Positions 1 through 14,200 of a DNA stretch of 64,000 nt are shown piece by piece (position 1 is the stretch's first letter; every line of letters starts with the position of its first letter). Source of the stretch: Nymphaea colorata (taxonomy: Eukaryota > Streptophyta > Magnoliopsida > Nymphaeales > Nymphaeaceae); NCBI RefSeq assembly GCF_008831285.2, contig NC_045142.1, forward strand, positions 997,001 through 1,061,000, given 5' to 3'. The notes beneath the pieces are model-generated. The model was not told where the DNA came from. It did not search any database and saw nothing but the letters and a program-made list of their open reading frames with translations. The translations under genes were made by a program, and so were the position numbers.

Positions 1-1290
1 TTGGGATATAGTTGTGGTACTAGCGTAACCGGCATTATCCGAAGAGCAAGGCTGTGAAATCCTTCGAACATGCGACCCATAGTTCGATCACGGCTGCGTA
101 GTGCAACAAATAAAGTTGCTATAATACGCAACCTGTCTAATCAGATCTCTAGTTTATACTTCTCCCCTCTCCCTCTCTCTAAATCTTCATCTTTTTCACC
201 TATCCACCGAAGACCACGATCTCCTTTATCTTCGACAATTGAAACTTGAAGAAATTTCTTCAACCAACCTTAGAGTTGAGGTATTTCCGATGGATATTAA
301 GGACTTCTTCAAATTGTTCTTAATCCTTTTTCACTTGATCGACATCTCAATGCCAACAAAGAATTCATCACCTCAAGTTTCCATCAAATCTCAACTCCAT
401 TCACCATCGTTTAAGGAACTTATAATATATCTCCATCTGCCTTGATATTGACTTTGATTTCACATCATTTTCTCTTAGATCATCAGATCCTGTCCACTCC
501 AACATATCTCCTTCACGAGCGTAATCCCTATTGCAAGTTTCATATTCGCACGCCAATAACAAGCGACAAAGGAATAATACATGAGTCTAAGACGTACTAA
601 TAAAGCAAGACCTCATTTTCAACATCCACATCAATGTTCATCAAATCCATTTGCATCACCAATTCAGATCATCCTAGAACCCGAACTTTTTTTTCATAGT
701 AAATGTGCCTTATCAAAACCTCCACACTATCAGTGATTTTGGTTTATGAGATCTTCTACATTTATTGAGAATAGTATATTCCACTTGTAGCTCCCAATTA
801 GTGTCATATCCTATTTGAAAATTCTTGGACTAAAATAATGATGTTGGTCTAGATCAGTGGTCTACCTGATCTGAAGATCGTTGGATCAAAATCTGGCTAC
901 GACGTCGGATCAATGGTCATATCTGATTCCAGAATAGTTGGATTTGCTGGTTGTACATTTGGATCAGTGGTCTTATCTGATCCACAAATTGCTTCATTCG
1001 CATCTAGTTGTGGGTCAAGATCAGTGGCCTCACATAAAACGTAAATTAAGGATTTCTTTGGGTTCTGGTCATGGACTATGAGTCTTATCTGATTTGAGAA
1101 ATTGTTGAATTCAAATCATTTTGTGGGTCAAGATCAGTGGTCTTATCTGATCTAGAAATTGTTGGATTTGAACTTCGTTGCGAGATAGGATCGATGGTCT
1201 TATCTGATCCAGAAATTGTTGAATTGCATATATTGTTCATACGAACCAGCGGTCTTATCTGATCCGAAATTGTTGGATTTGGGATATGGT
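1..1290. repeat. Divergent left-edge satellite copy
   Basis: This partial first copy is the least like the others. Its first ~230 bases differ from the interior consensus by many substitutions as well as small indels. The remainder is close to consensus but carries a run of one- to four-base deletions, for example a shortened homopolymer stretch near 300-340 and a missing 4-base block near 1230. Two causes are possible. It may be a real variant monomer near the array boundary, or a poorly polished sequence end. The substitutions favour real divergence at the far left, while the scattered single-base losses favour consensus error. Confidence 0.8.
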
Positions 1291-3420
1291 TGTGCTATTA
1301 GCCTGCCAACATTATCTAAAAACAAGGCTGTGAAATCCTTTGAACACGCAACCCTCAGTTCGACCACGGCTGCGCAATGCAACAAATCAAGTTGCTACGA
1401 AACGCAAACTGTTAGATCTCTAGTTTTCTCCCTCTCTCCCTCTCTCTAAATCTTCATCTTTTTCACCTATCCACCGAAGACCACGATCTCCTTTATCTTC
1501 GACAATTGAAACTTGAAGAAATTTCTTCAACCAACCTTAGAGTTGAGGTATTTCCGATGGATATTTAAGGACTTCTTCAAAATTGTTCTTAATAACTCCT
1601 TTTTTCACTTGATCGACATCTCAATGCCAACAAAGAATTCATCACCTCAAGTTTTCCATTCAAATCTCAACTCCATTCACCATCGTTTAAGGAACTTATA
1701 ATATATCTCCATCTGCCTGATATTGACTTTGATTTCACATCATTTTTCTCTTAGATCATCAGATGCCTGTCCACTCCAACATATCTCCTTCACGAGCGTA
1801 ATCCCTATTGCAAGTTTCATATTCGCACGCCAATAACAAGCGGACAAAGGAATAATACATGAGTCTAAGACGTACTAATAAAGCAAGACCTCATTTTCAA
1901 CATCCACATCAATGTTCATCAAATCCATTTGCAATCACCAATTCAGATCATCCTAGAACCCGAACCTTTTTTTTCATAGTAAATGTGCCTTATCAAAACC
2001 TCCACACTATCAGTGATTTTGGTTTATGAGATCTTCTACATTTATTGAGAATAGTATATTCCACTTGTAGCTCCCAATTAGTTGTCATATCCTATTTGAA
2101 AATTCTTGGACTAAAATAATGATGTTGGTCTAGATCAGTGGTCTACTCTGATCTGAAGATCGTTGGATCAAAATCTGGCTACGACGTCGGATCAATGGTC
2201 ATATCTGATTCCAGAATAGTTGGATTGTGCCTGGTTGTACATTTGGATCAGTGGTCTTATCTGATCCACAAATTGCTTCATTCGCATCTAGTTGTGGGTC
2301 AAGATCAGTGGCCTCACATAAAACGTAAATTAAGGGATTTCTGTTGGGTTCTGGTCATGGACTATGAGTCTTATCTGATTTGAGAAATTGTTGAATTCAA
2401 ATCATTTTGTGGGTCAAGATCAGTGGTCTTATCTGATCTAGAAATTGTTGGATTTGAACTTCGTTGCGAGATAGGATCGATGGTCTTATCTGATCCAGAA
2501 ATTGTTGAATTGCATATGATTGTTCATACGAACCAGCGGTCTTATCTGATCCGAAATTGTTGGATTTGGGATATGGTTGTGCTATTAGCCTTGCCAACAT
2601 TATCTAAAAAACAAGGCTGTGAAATCCTTTGAACACGCAACCCTCAGTTCGACCACGGCTGCGCAATGCAACAAATCAAGTTGCTACGAAACGCAAACTG
2701 TTAGATCTCTAGTTTTCTCCCTCTCTCCCTCTCTCTAAATCTTCATCTTTTTCACCTATCCACCGAAGACCACGATCTCCTTTATCTTCGACAATTGAAA
2801 CTTGAAGAAATTTCTTCAACCAACCTTAGAGTTGAGGTATTTCCGATGGATATTTAAGGACTTCTTCAAAATTGTTCTTAATAACTCCTTTTTTCACTTG
2901 ATCGACATCTCAATGCCAACAAAGAATTCATCACCTCAAGTTTTCCATTCAAATCTCAACTCCATTCACCATCGTTTAAGGAACTTATAATATATCTCCA
3001 TCTGCCGTGATATTGACTTTGATTTCACATCATTTTTCTCTTAGATCATCAGATGCCTGTCCACTCCAACATATCTCCTTCACGAGCGTAATCCCTATTG
3101 CAAGTTTCATATTCGCACGCCAATAACAAGCGGACAAAGGAATAATACATGAGTCTAAGACGTACTAATAAAGCAAGACCTCATTTTCAACATCCACATC
3201 AATGTTCATCAAATCCATTTGCGATCACCAATTCAGATCATCCTAGAACCGAACCTTTTTTTTCATAGTAAATGTGCCTTATCAAAACCTCCACACTATC
3301 AGTGATTTTGGTTTATGAGATCTTCTACATTTATTGAGAATAGTATATTCCACTTGTAGCTCCCAATTAGTTGTCATATCCTATTTGAAAATTCTTGGAC
3401 TAAAATAATGATGTTGGTCT

Positions 3421-3880
3421 AGATCAGTGGTCTACTCTGATCTGAAGATCGTTGGATCAAAATCTGGCTACGACGTCGGATCAATGGTCATATCTGATTC
3501 CAGAATAGTTGGATTGTGCCTGGTTGTACATTTGGATCAGTGGTCTTATCTGATCCACAAATTGCTTCATTCGCATCTAGTTGTGGGTCAAGATCAGTGG
3601 CCTCACATAAAACGTAAATTAAGGGATTTCTGTTGGGTTCTGGTCATGGACTATGAGTCTTATCTGATTTGAGAAATTGTTGAATTCAAATCATTTTGTG
3701 GGTCAAGATCAGTGGTCTTATCTGATCTAGAAATTGTTGGATTTGAACTTCGTTGCGAGATAGGATCGATGGTCTTATCTGATCCAGAAATTGTTGAATT
3801 GCATATGATTGTTCATACGAACCAGCGGTCTTATCTGATCCGAAAATTGTTGGATTTGGGATATGGTTGTGCTATTAGCC
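3421..3880. repeat. Block of ~57-bp subrepeats inside each satellite unit (one unit shown)
   Basis: In this representative unit, subrepeats begin near 3421, 3478, 3534, 3591, about 3648 (degenerate), 3705, 3763 and 3819, a period of 56-58 bp. The shared core resembles gatcagtggtcttatctgat followed by a variable tail ending in attgttggattt-like sequence. The core has short inverted arms (GATCAG and CTGATC) around a 9-base loop, and includes TTATC, the complement of a GATA-type motif. The same block is present in every unit of the array, so the satellite is composite: a short minisatellite embedded in a longer unit. Confidence 0.9.
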
Positions 3881-5139
3881 TTGCCAACATTATCTAAAAA
3901 ACAAGGCTGTGAAATCCTTTGAACACGCAACCCTCAGTTCGACCACGGCTGCGCAATGCAACAAATCAAGTTGCTACGAAACGCAAACTGTTAGATCTCT
4001 AGTTTTCTCCCTCTCTCCCTCTCTCTAATCTTCATCTTTTTCACCTATCCACCGAAGACCACGATCTCCTTTATCTTCGACAATTGAAACTTGAAGAAAT
4101 TTCTTCAACCAACCTTAGAGTTGAGGTATTTCCGATGGATATTTAAGGACTTCTTCAAAATTGTTCTTAATAACTCCTTTTTTCACTTGATCGACATCTC
4201 AATGCCAACAAAGAATTCATCACCTCAAGTTTTCCATTCAAATCTCAACTCCATTCACCATCGTTTAAGGAACTTATAATATATCTCCATCTGCCGTGAT
4301 ATTGACTTTGATTTCACATCATTTTTCTCTTAGATCATCAGATGCCTGTCCACTCCAACATATCTCCTTCACGAGCGTAATCCCTATTGCAAGTTTCATA
4401 TTCGCACGCCAATAACAAGCGGACAAAGGAATAATACATGAGTCTAAGACGTACTAATAAAGCAAGACCTCATTTTCAACATCCACATCAATGTTCATCA
4501 AATCCATTTGCGATCACCAATTCAGATCATCCTAGAACCCGAACCTTTTTTTTCATAGTAAATGTGCCTTATCAAAACCTCCACACTATCAGTGATTTTG
4601 GTTTATGAGATCTTCTACATTTATTGAGAATAGTATATTCCACTTGTAGCTCCCAATTAGTTGTCATATCCTATTTGAAAATTCTTGGACTAAAATAATG
4701 ATGTTGGTCTAGATCAGTGGTCTACTCTGATCTGAAGATCGTTGGATCAAAATCTGGCTACGACGTCGGATCAATGGTCATATCTGATTCCAGAATAGTT
4801 GGATTGTGCCTGGTTGTACATTTGGATCAGTGGTCTTATCTGATCCACAAATTGCTTCATTCGCATCTAGTTGTGGGTCAAGATCAGTGGCCTCACATAA
4901 AACGTAAATTAAGGGATTTCTGTTGGGTTCTGGTCATGGACTATGAGTCTTATCTGATTTGAGAAATTGTTGAATTCAAATCATTTTGTGGGTCAAGATC
5001 AGTGGTCTTATCTGATCTAGAAATTGTTGGATTTGAACTTCGTTGCGAGATAGGATCGATGGTCTTATCTGATCCAGAAATTGTTGAATTGCATATGATT
5101 GTTCATACGAACCAGCGGTCTTATCTGATCCGAAATTGT

Positions 5140-5370
5140 TGGATTTGGATATGGTTGTGCTATTAGCCTTGCCATTATCTAAAACAAGCTGTGAATCCTT
5201 GAACGCACCTCAGTTCGACCACGTCGCATGCCAATCATTGCACGAAACGCAAACTGTTAGATCTTAGTTTTACTCCCTTCTCACTCTAATCTTCATCTTT
5301 CGACCACGCCGCAATGCAACAATCAGTTCTCGACCAACTGTTAGATCTCTAGTTTTCTCCCTCTCTCCTC
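5140..5370. repeat. Rearranged satellite junction
   Basis: One unit is about 60 bp longer than the rest. Between 5140 and 5370 the CT-rich, tgttagatct-containing part is present twice. The first version is degraded by many small deletions, and the second returns to consensus near 5338. This explains the 1350-bp interval between landmarks 4091 and 5441. It could be an unequal-exchange scar or an assembly join of two reads with uncorrected errors. Confidence 0.85.
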
Positions 5371-8300
5371 TCTCTAAATCTTCATCTTTTTCACCTATCC
5401 ACCGAAGACCACGATCTCCTTTATCTTCGACAATTGAAACTTGAAGAAATTTCTTCAACCAACCTTAGAGTTGAGGTATTTCCGATGGATATTTAAGGAC
5501 TTCTTCAAAATTGTTCTTAATAACTCCTTTTTTCACTTGATCGACATCTCAATGCCAACAAAGAATTCATCACCTCAAGTTTTCCATTCAAATCTCAACT
5601 CCATTCACCATCGTTTAAGGAACTTATAATATATCTCCATCTGCCTGATATTGACTTTGATTTCACATCATTTTTCTCTTAGATCATCAGATGCCTGTCC
5701 ACTCCAACATATCTCCTTCACGAGCGTAATCCCTATTGCAAGTTTCATATTCGCACGCCAATAACAAGCGGACAAAGGAATAATACATGAGTCTAAGACG
5801 TACTAATAAAGCAAGACCTCATTTTCAACATCCACATCAATGTTCATCAAATCCATTTGCGATCACCAATTCAGATCATCCTAGAACCCGAACCTTTTTT
5901 TTCATAGTAAATGTGCCTTATCAAAACCTCCACACTATCAGTGATTTTGGTTTATGAGATCTTCTACATTTATTGAGAATAGTATATTCCACTTGTAGCT
6001 CCCAATTAGTTGTCATATCCTATTTGAAAATTCTTGGACTAAAATAATGATGTTGGTCTAGATCAGTGGTCTACTCTGATCTGAAGATCGTTGGATCAAA
6101 ATCTGGCTACGACGTCGGATCAATGGTCATATCTGATTCCAGAATAGTTGGATTGTGCCTGGTTGTACATTTGGATCAGTGGTCTTATCTGATCCACAAA
6201 TTGCTTCATTCGCATCTAGTTGTGGGTCAAGATCAGTGGCCTCACATAAAACGTAAATTAAGGGATTTCTGTTGGGTTCTGGTCATGGACTATGAGTCTT
6301 ATCTGATTTGAGAAATTGTTGAATTCAAATCATTTTGTGGGTCAAGATCAGTGGTCTTATCTGATCTAGAAATTGTTGGATTTGAACTTCGTTGCGAGAT
6401 AGGATCGATGGTCTTATCTGATCCAGAAATTGTTGAATTGCATATGATTGTTCATACGAACCAGCGGTCTTATCTGATCCGAAAATTGTTGGATTTGGGA
6501 TATGGTTGTGCTATTAGCCTTGCCAACATTATCTAAAAAACAAGGCTGTGAAATCCTTTGAACACGCAACCCTCAGTTCGACCACGGCTGCGCAATGCAA
6601 CAAATCAAGTTGCTACGAAACGCAAACTGTTAGATCTCTAGTTTTCTCCCTCTCTCCCTCTCTCTAAATCTTCATCTTTTTCACCTATCCACCGAAGACC
6701 ACGATCTCCTTTATCTTCGACAATTGAAACTTGAAGAAATTTCTTCAACCAACCTTAGAGTTGAGGTATTTCCGATGGATATTTAAGGACTTCTTCAAAA
6801 TTGTTCTTAATAACTCCTTTTTTCACTTGATCGACATCTCAATGCCAACAAAGAATTCATCACCTCAAGTTTTCCATTCAAATCTCAACTCCATTCACCA
6901 TCGTTTAAGGAACTTATAATATATCTCCATCTGCCTTGATATTGACTTTGATTTCACATCATTTTTCTCTTAGATCATCAGATGCCTGTCCACTCCAACA
7001 TATCTCCTTCACGAGCGTAATCCCTATTGCAAGTTTCATATTCGCACGCCAATAACAAGCGGACAAAGGAATAATACATGAGTCTAAGACGTACTAATAA
7101 AGCAAGACCTCATTTTCAACATCCACATCAATGTTCATCAAATCCATTTGCGATCACCAATTCAGATCATCCTAGAACCCGAACCTTTTTTTTCATAGTA
7201 AATGTGCCTTATCAAAACCTCCACACTATCAGTGATTTTGGTTTATGAGATCTTCTACATTTATTGAGAATAGTATATTCCACTTGTAGCTCCCAATTAG
7301 TTGTCATATCCTATTTGAAAATTCTTGGACTAAAATAATGATGTTGGTCTAGATCAGTGGTCTACTCTGATCTGAAGATCGTTGGATCAAAATCTGGCTA
7401 CGACGTCGGATCAATGGTCATATCTGATTCCAGAATAGTTGGATTGTGCCTGGTTGTACATTTGGATCAGTGGTCTTATCTGATCCACAAATTGCTTCAT
7501 TCGCATCTAGTTGTGGGTCAAGATCAGTGGCCTCACATAAAACGTAAATTAAGGGATTTCTGTTGGGTTCTGGTCATGGACTATGAGTCTTATCTGATTT
7601 GAGAAATTGTTGAATTCAAATCATTTTGTGGGTCAAGATCAGTGGTCTTATCTGATCTAGAAATTGTTGGATTTGAACTTCGTTGCGAGATAGGATCGAT
7701 GGTCTTATCTGATCCAGAAATTGTTGAATTGCATATGATTGTTCATACGAACCAGCGGTCTTATCTGATCCGAAAATTGTTGGATTTGGGATATGGTTGT
7801 GCTATTAGCCTTGCCAACATTATCTAAAAAACAAGGCTGTGAAATCCTTTGAACACGCAACCCTCAGTTCGACCACGGCTGCGCAATGCAACAAATCAAG
7901 TTGCTACGAAACGCAAACTGTTAGATCTCTAGTTTTCTCCCTCTCTCCCTCTCTCTAAATCTTCATCTTTTTCACCTATCCACCGAAGACCACGATCTCC
8001 TTTATCTTCGACAATTGAAACTTGAAGAAATTTCTTCAACCAACCTTAGAGTTGAGGTATTTCCGATGGATATTTAAGGACTTCTTCAAAATTGTTCTTA
8101 ATAACTCCTTTTTTCACTTGATCGACATCTCAATGCCAACAAAGAATTCATCACCTCAAGTTTTCCATTCAAATCTCAACTCCATTCACCATCGTTTAAG
8201 GAACTTATAATATATCTCCATCTGCCTTGATATTGACTTTGATTTCACATCATTTTTCTCTTAGATCATCAGATGCCTGTCCACTCCAACATATCTCCTT

Positions 8301-11264
8301 CACGAGCGTAATCCCTATTGCAAGTTTCATATTCGCACGCCAATAACAAGCGGACAAAGGAATAATACATGAGTCTAAGACGTACTAATAAAGCAAGACC
8401 TCATTTTCAACATCCACATCAATGTTCATCAAATCCATTTGCGATCACCAATTCAGATCATCCTAGAACCCGAACCTTTTTTTTCATAGTAAATGTGCCT
8501 TATCAAAACCTCCACACTATCAGTGATTTTGGTTTATGAGATCTTCTACATTTATTGAGAATAGTATATTCCACTTGTAGCTCCCAATTAGTTGTCATAT
8601 CCTATTTGAAAATTCTTGGACTAAAATAATGATGTTGGTCTAGATCAGTGGTCTACTCTGATCTGAAGATCGTTGGATCAAAATCTGGCTACGACGTCGG
8701 ATCAATGGTCATATCTGATTCCAGAATAGTTGGATTGTGCCTGGTTGTACATTTGGATCAGTGGTCTTATCTGATCCACAAATTGCTTCATTCGCATCTA
8801 GTTGTGGGTCAAGATCAGTGGCCTCACATAAAACGTAAATTAAGGGATTTCTGTTGGGTTCTGGTCATGGACTATGAGTCTTATCTGATTTGAGAAATTG
8901 TTGAATTCAAATCATTTTGTGGGTCAAGATCAGTGGTCTTATCTGATCTAGAAATTGTTGGATTTGAACTTCGTTGCGAGATAGGATCGATGGTCTTATC
9001 TGATCCAGAAATTGTTGAATTGCATATGATTGTTCATACGAACCAGCGGTCTTATCTGATCCGAAAATTGTTGGATTTGGGATATGGTTGTGCTATTAGC
9101 CTTGCCAACATTATCTAAAAAACAAGGCTGTGAAATCCTTTGAACACGCAACCCTCAGTTCGACCACGGCTGCGCAATGCAACAAATCAAGTTGCTACGA
9201 AACGCAAACTGTTAGATCTCTAGTTTTCTCCCTCTCTCCCTCTCTCTAAATCTTCATCTTTTTCACCTATCCACCGAAGACCACGATCTCCTTTATCTTC
9301 GACAATTGAAACTTGAAGAAATTTCTTCAACCAACCTTAGAGTTGAGGTATTTCCGATGGATATTTAAGGACTTCTTCAAAATTGTTCTTAATAACTCCT
9401 TTTTTCACTTGATCGACATCTCAATGCCAACAAAGAATTCATCACCTCAAGTTTTCCATTCAAATCTCAACTCCATTCACCATCGTTTAAGGAACTTATA
9501 ATATATCTCCATCTGCCGTGATATTGACTTTGATTTCACATCATTTTTCTCTTAGATCATCAGATGCCTGTCCACTCCAACATATCTCCTTCACGAGCGT
9601 AATCCCTATTGCAAGTTTCATATTCGCACGCCAATAACAAGCGGACAAAGGAATAATACATGAGTCTAAGACGTACTAATAAAGCAAGACCTCATTTTCA
9701 ACATCCACATCAATGTTCATCAAATCCATTTGCATCACCAATTCAGATCATCCTAGAACCCGAACCTTTTTTTTCATAGTAAATGTGCCTTATCAAAACC
9801 TCCACACTATCAGTGATTTTGGTTTATGAGATCTTCTACATTTATTGAGAATAGTATATTCCACTTGTAGCTCCCAATTAGTTGTCATATCCTATTTGAA
9901 AATTCTTGGACTAAAATAATGATGTTGGTCTAGATCAGTGGTCTACTCTGATCTGAAGATCGTTGGATCAAAATCTGGCTACGACGTCGGATCAATGGTC
10001 ATATCTGATTCCAGAATAGTTGGATTGTGCCTGGTTGTACATTTGGATCAGTGGTCTTATCTGATCCACAAATTGCTTCATTCGCATCTAGTTGTGGGTC
10101 AAGATCAGTGGCCTCACATAAAACGTAAATTAAGGGATTTCTGTTGGGTTCTGGTCATGGACTATGAGTCTTATCTGATTTGAGAAATTGTTGAATTCAA
10201 ATCATTTTGTGGGTCAAGATCAGTGGTCTTATCTGATCTAGAAATTGTTGGATTTGAACTTCGTTGCGAGATAGGATCGATGGTCTTATCTGATCCAGAA
10301 ATTGTTGAATTGCATATGATTGTTCATACGAACCAGCGGTCTTATCTGATCCGAAAATTGTTGGATTTGGGATATGGTTGTGCTATTAGCCTTGCCAACA
10401 TTATCTAAAAAACAAGGCTGTGAAATCCTTTGAACACGCAACCCTCAGTTCGACCACGGCTGCGCAATGCAACAAATCAAGTTGCTACGAAACGCAAACT
10501 GTTAGATCTCTAGTTTTCTCCCTCTCTCCTCTCTCTAAATCTTCATCTTTTTCACCTATCCACCGAAGACCACGATCTCCTTTATCTTCGACAATTGAAA
10601 CTTGAAGAAATTTCTTCAACCAACCTTAGAGTTGAGGTATTTCCGATGGATATTTAAGGACTTCTTCAAAATTGTTCTTAATAACTCCTTTTTTCACTTG
10701 ATCGACATCTCAATGCCAACAAAGAATTCATCACCTCAAGTTTTCCATTCAAATCTCAACTCCATTCACCATCGTTTAAGGAACTTATAATATATCTCCA
10801 TCTGCCGTGATATTGACTTTGATTTCACATCATTTTTCTCTTAGATCATCAGATGCCTGTCCACTCCAACATATCTCCTTCACGAGCGTAATCCCTATTG
10901 CAAGTTTCATATTCGCACGCCAATAACAAGCGGACAAAGGAATAATACATGAGTCTAAGACGTACTAATAAAGCAAGACCTCATTTTCAACATCCACATC
11001 AATGTTCATCAAATCCATTTGCGATCACCAATTCAGATCATCCTAGAACCCGAACCTTTTTTTTCATAGTAAATGTGCCTTATCAAAACCTCCACACTAT
11101 CAGTGATTTTGGTTTATGAGATCTTCTACATTTATTGAGAATAGTATATTCCACTTGTAGCTCCCAATTAGTTGTCATATCCTATTTGAAAATTCTTGGA
11201 CTAAAATAATGATGTTGGTCTAGATCAGTGGTCTACTCTGATCTGAAGATCGTTGGATCAAAAT

Positions 11265-14200
11265 CTGGCTGCGACGTCGGATCAATGGTCATATCTGATT
11301 CCAGAATAGTTGGATTGTGCCTGGTTGTACATTTGGATCAGTGGTCTTATCTGATCCACAAATTGCTTCATTCGCATCTAGTTGTGGGTCAAGATCAGTG
11401 GCCTCACATAAAACGTAAATTAAGGGATTTCTGTTGGGTTCTGGTCATGGACTATGAGTCTTATCTGATTTGAGAAATTGTTGAATTCAAATCATTTTGT
11501 GGGTCAAGATCAGTGGTCTTATCTGATCTAGAAATTGTTGGATTTGAACTTCGTTGCGAGATAGGATCGATGGTCTTATCTGATCCAGAAATTGTTGAAT
11601 TGCATATGATTGTTCATACGAATCAGCGGTCTTATCTGATCCGAAAATTGTTGGATTTGGGATATGGTTGTGCTATTAGCCTTGCCAACATTATCTAAAA
11701 AACAATGCTGTGAAATCCTTTGAACACGCAACCCTCAGTTCGACCACGGCTGCGCAATGCAACAAATCAAGTTGCTACGAAACGCAAACTGTTAGATCTC
11801 TAGTTTTCTCCCTCTCTCCCTCTCTCTAAATCTTCATCTTTTTCACCTATCCACCGAAGACCACGATCTCCTTTATCTTCGACAATTGAAACTTGAAGAA
11901 ATTTCTTCAACCAACCTTATAGTTGAGGTATTTCCATGGATATTTAAGGACTTCTTCAAAATTGTTCTTAATAACTCCTTTTTTCACTTGATCGACATCT
12001 CAATGCCAACAAAGAATTCATCACCTCAAGTTTTCCATTCAAATCTCAACTCCATTCACCATCGTTTAAGGAACTTATAATATATCTCCATCTGCCTTGA
12101 TATTGACTTTGATTTCACATCATTTTTCTCTTAGATCATCAGATGCCTGTCCACTCCAACATATCTCCTTCACGAGCGTAATCCCTATTGCAAGTTTCAT
12201 ATTCGCACCCAATAACAAGCGGACAAAGGAATAATACATGAGTCTAAGACGTACTAATAAAGCAAGACCTCATTTTCAACATCCACATCAATGTTCATCA
12301 AATCCATTTGCGATCACCAATTCAGATCATCCTAGAACCCGAACCTTTTTTTTCATAGTAAATGTGCCTTATCAAAACCTCCACACTATCAGTGATTTTG
12401 GTTTATGAGATCTTCTACATTTATTGAGAATAGTATATTCCACTTGTAGCTCCCAATTAGTTGTCATATCCTATTTGAAAATTCTTGGACTAAAATAATG
12501 ATGTTGGTCTAGATCAGTGGTCTACTCTGATCTGAAGATCGTTGGATCAAAATCTGGCTACGACGTCGGATCAATGGTCATATCGGATTCCAGAATAGTT
12601 GGATTGTGCCTGGTTGTACATTTGGATCAGTGGTCTTATCTGATCCACAAATTGCTTCATTCGCATCTAGTTGTGGGTCAAGATCAGTGGCCTCACATAA
12701 AACGTAAATTAAGGGATTTCTGTTGGGTTCTGGTCATGGACTATGAGTCTTATCTGATTTGACAAATTGTTGAATTCAAATTATTTTGTGTGTCAAGATC
12801 AGTGGTCTTATCTATGTAGAAATTGTTGGATTTGAACTTCGTTGCGAGATAGGATCGATGGTCTTATCTGATCCAGAAATTGTTGAATTGCATATGATTG
12901 TTCATACGAACCAGCGGTCTTATCTGATCCGAAAATTGTTGGATTTGGGATATGGTTGTGCTATTAGCCTTGCCAACATTATCTAAAAAACATGGCTGTG
13001 AAATCCTTTGAACACGCAACCCTCAGTTCGACCACGGCTGCGCAATGCAACAAATCAAGTTGCTACGAAACGCAAACTGTTAGATCTCTAGTTTTCTCCC
13101 TCTCTCCCTCTCTCTAAATCTTCATCTTTTTCACCTATCCACCGAAGACCACGATCTCCTTTATCTTCGACAATTGAAACTTGAAGAAATTTCTTCAACC
13201 AACCTTAGAGTTGAGGTATTTCCGATGGATATTTAAGGACTTCTTCAAAATTGTTCTTAATAACTCCTTTTTTCACTTGATCGACATCTCAATGCCAACA
13301 AAGAATTCATCACCTCAAGTTTTCCATTCAAATCTCAACTCCATTCACCATCGTTTAAGGAACTTATAATATATCTCCATCTGCCTTGATATTGACTTTG
13401 ATTTCACATCATTTTTCTCTTAGATCATCAGATGCCTGTCCACTCCAACATATCTCCTTCACGAGCGTAATCCCTATTGCAAGTTTCATATTCGCACGCC
13501 AATAACAAGCGGACAAAGGAATAATACATGAGTCTAAGACGTACTAATAAAGCAAGACCTCATTTTCAACATCCACATCAATGTTCATCAAATCCATTTG
13601 CGATCACCAATTCAGATCATCCTAGAACCCGAACCTTTTTTTTCATAGTAAATGTGCCTTATCAAAACCTCCACACTATCAGTGATTTTGGTTTATGAGA
13701 TCTTCTACATTTATTGAGAATAGTATATTCCACTTGTAGCTCCCAATTAGTTGTCATATCCTATTTGAAAATTCTTGGACTAAAATAATGATGTTGGTCT
13801 AGATCAGTGGTCTACTCTGATCTGAAGATCGTTGGATCAAAATCTGGCTGCGACGTCGGATCAATGGTCATATCTGATTCCAGAATAGTTGGATTGTGCC
13901 TGGTTGTACATTTGGATCAGTGGTCTTATCTGATCCACAAATTGCTTCATTCGCATCTAGTTGTGGGTCAAGATCAGTGGCCTCACATAAAACGTAAATT
14001 AAGGGATTTCTGTTGGGTTCTGGTCATGGACTATGAGTCTTATCTGATTTGAGAAATTGTTGAATTCAAATCATTTTGTGGGTCAAGATCAGTGGTCTTA
14101 TCTGATCTAGAAATTGTTGGATTTGAACTTCGTTGCGAGATAGGATCGATGGTCTTATCTGATCCAGAAATTGTTGAATTGCATATGATTGTTCATACGA

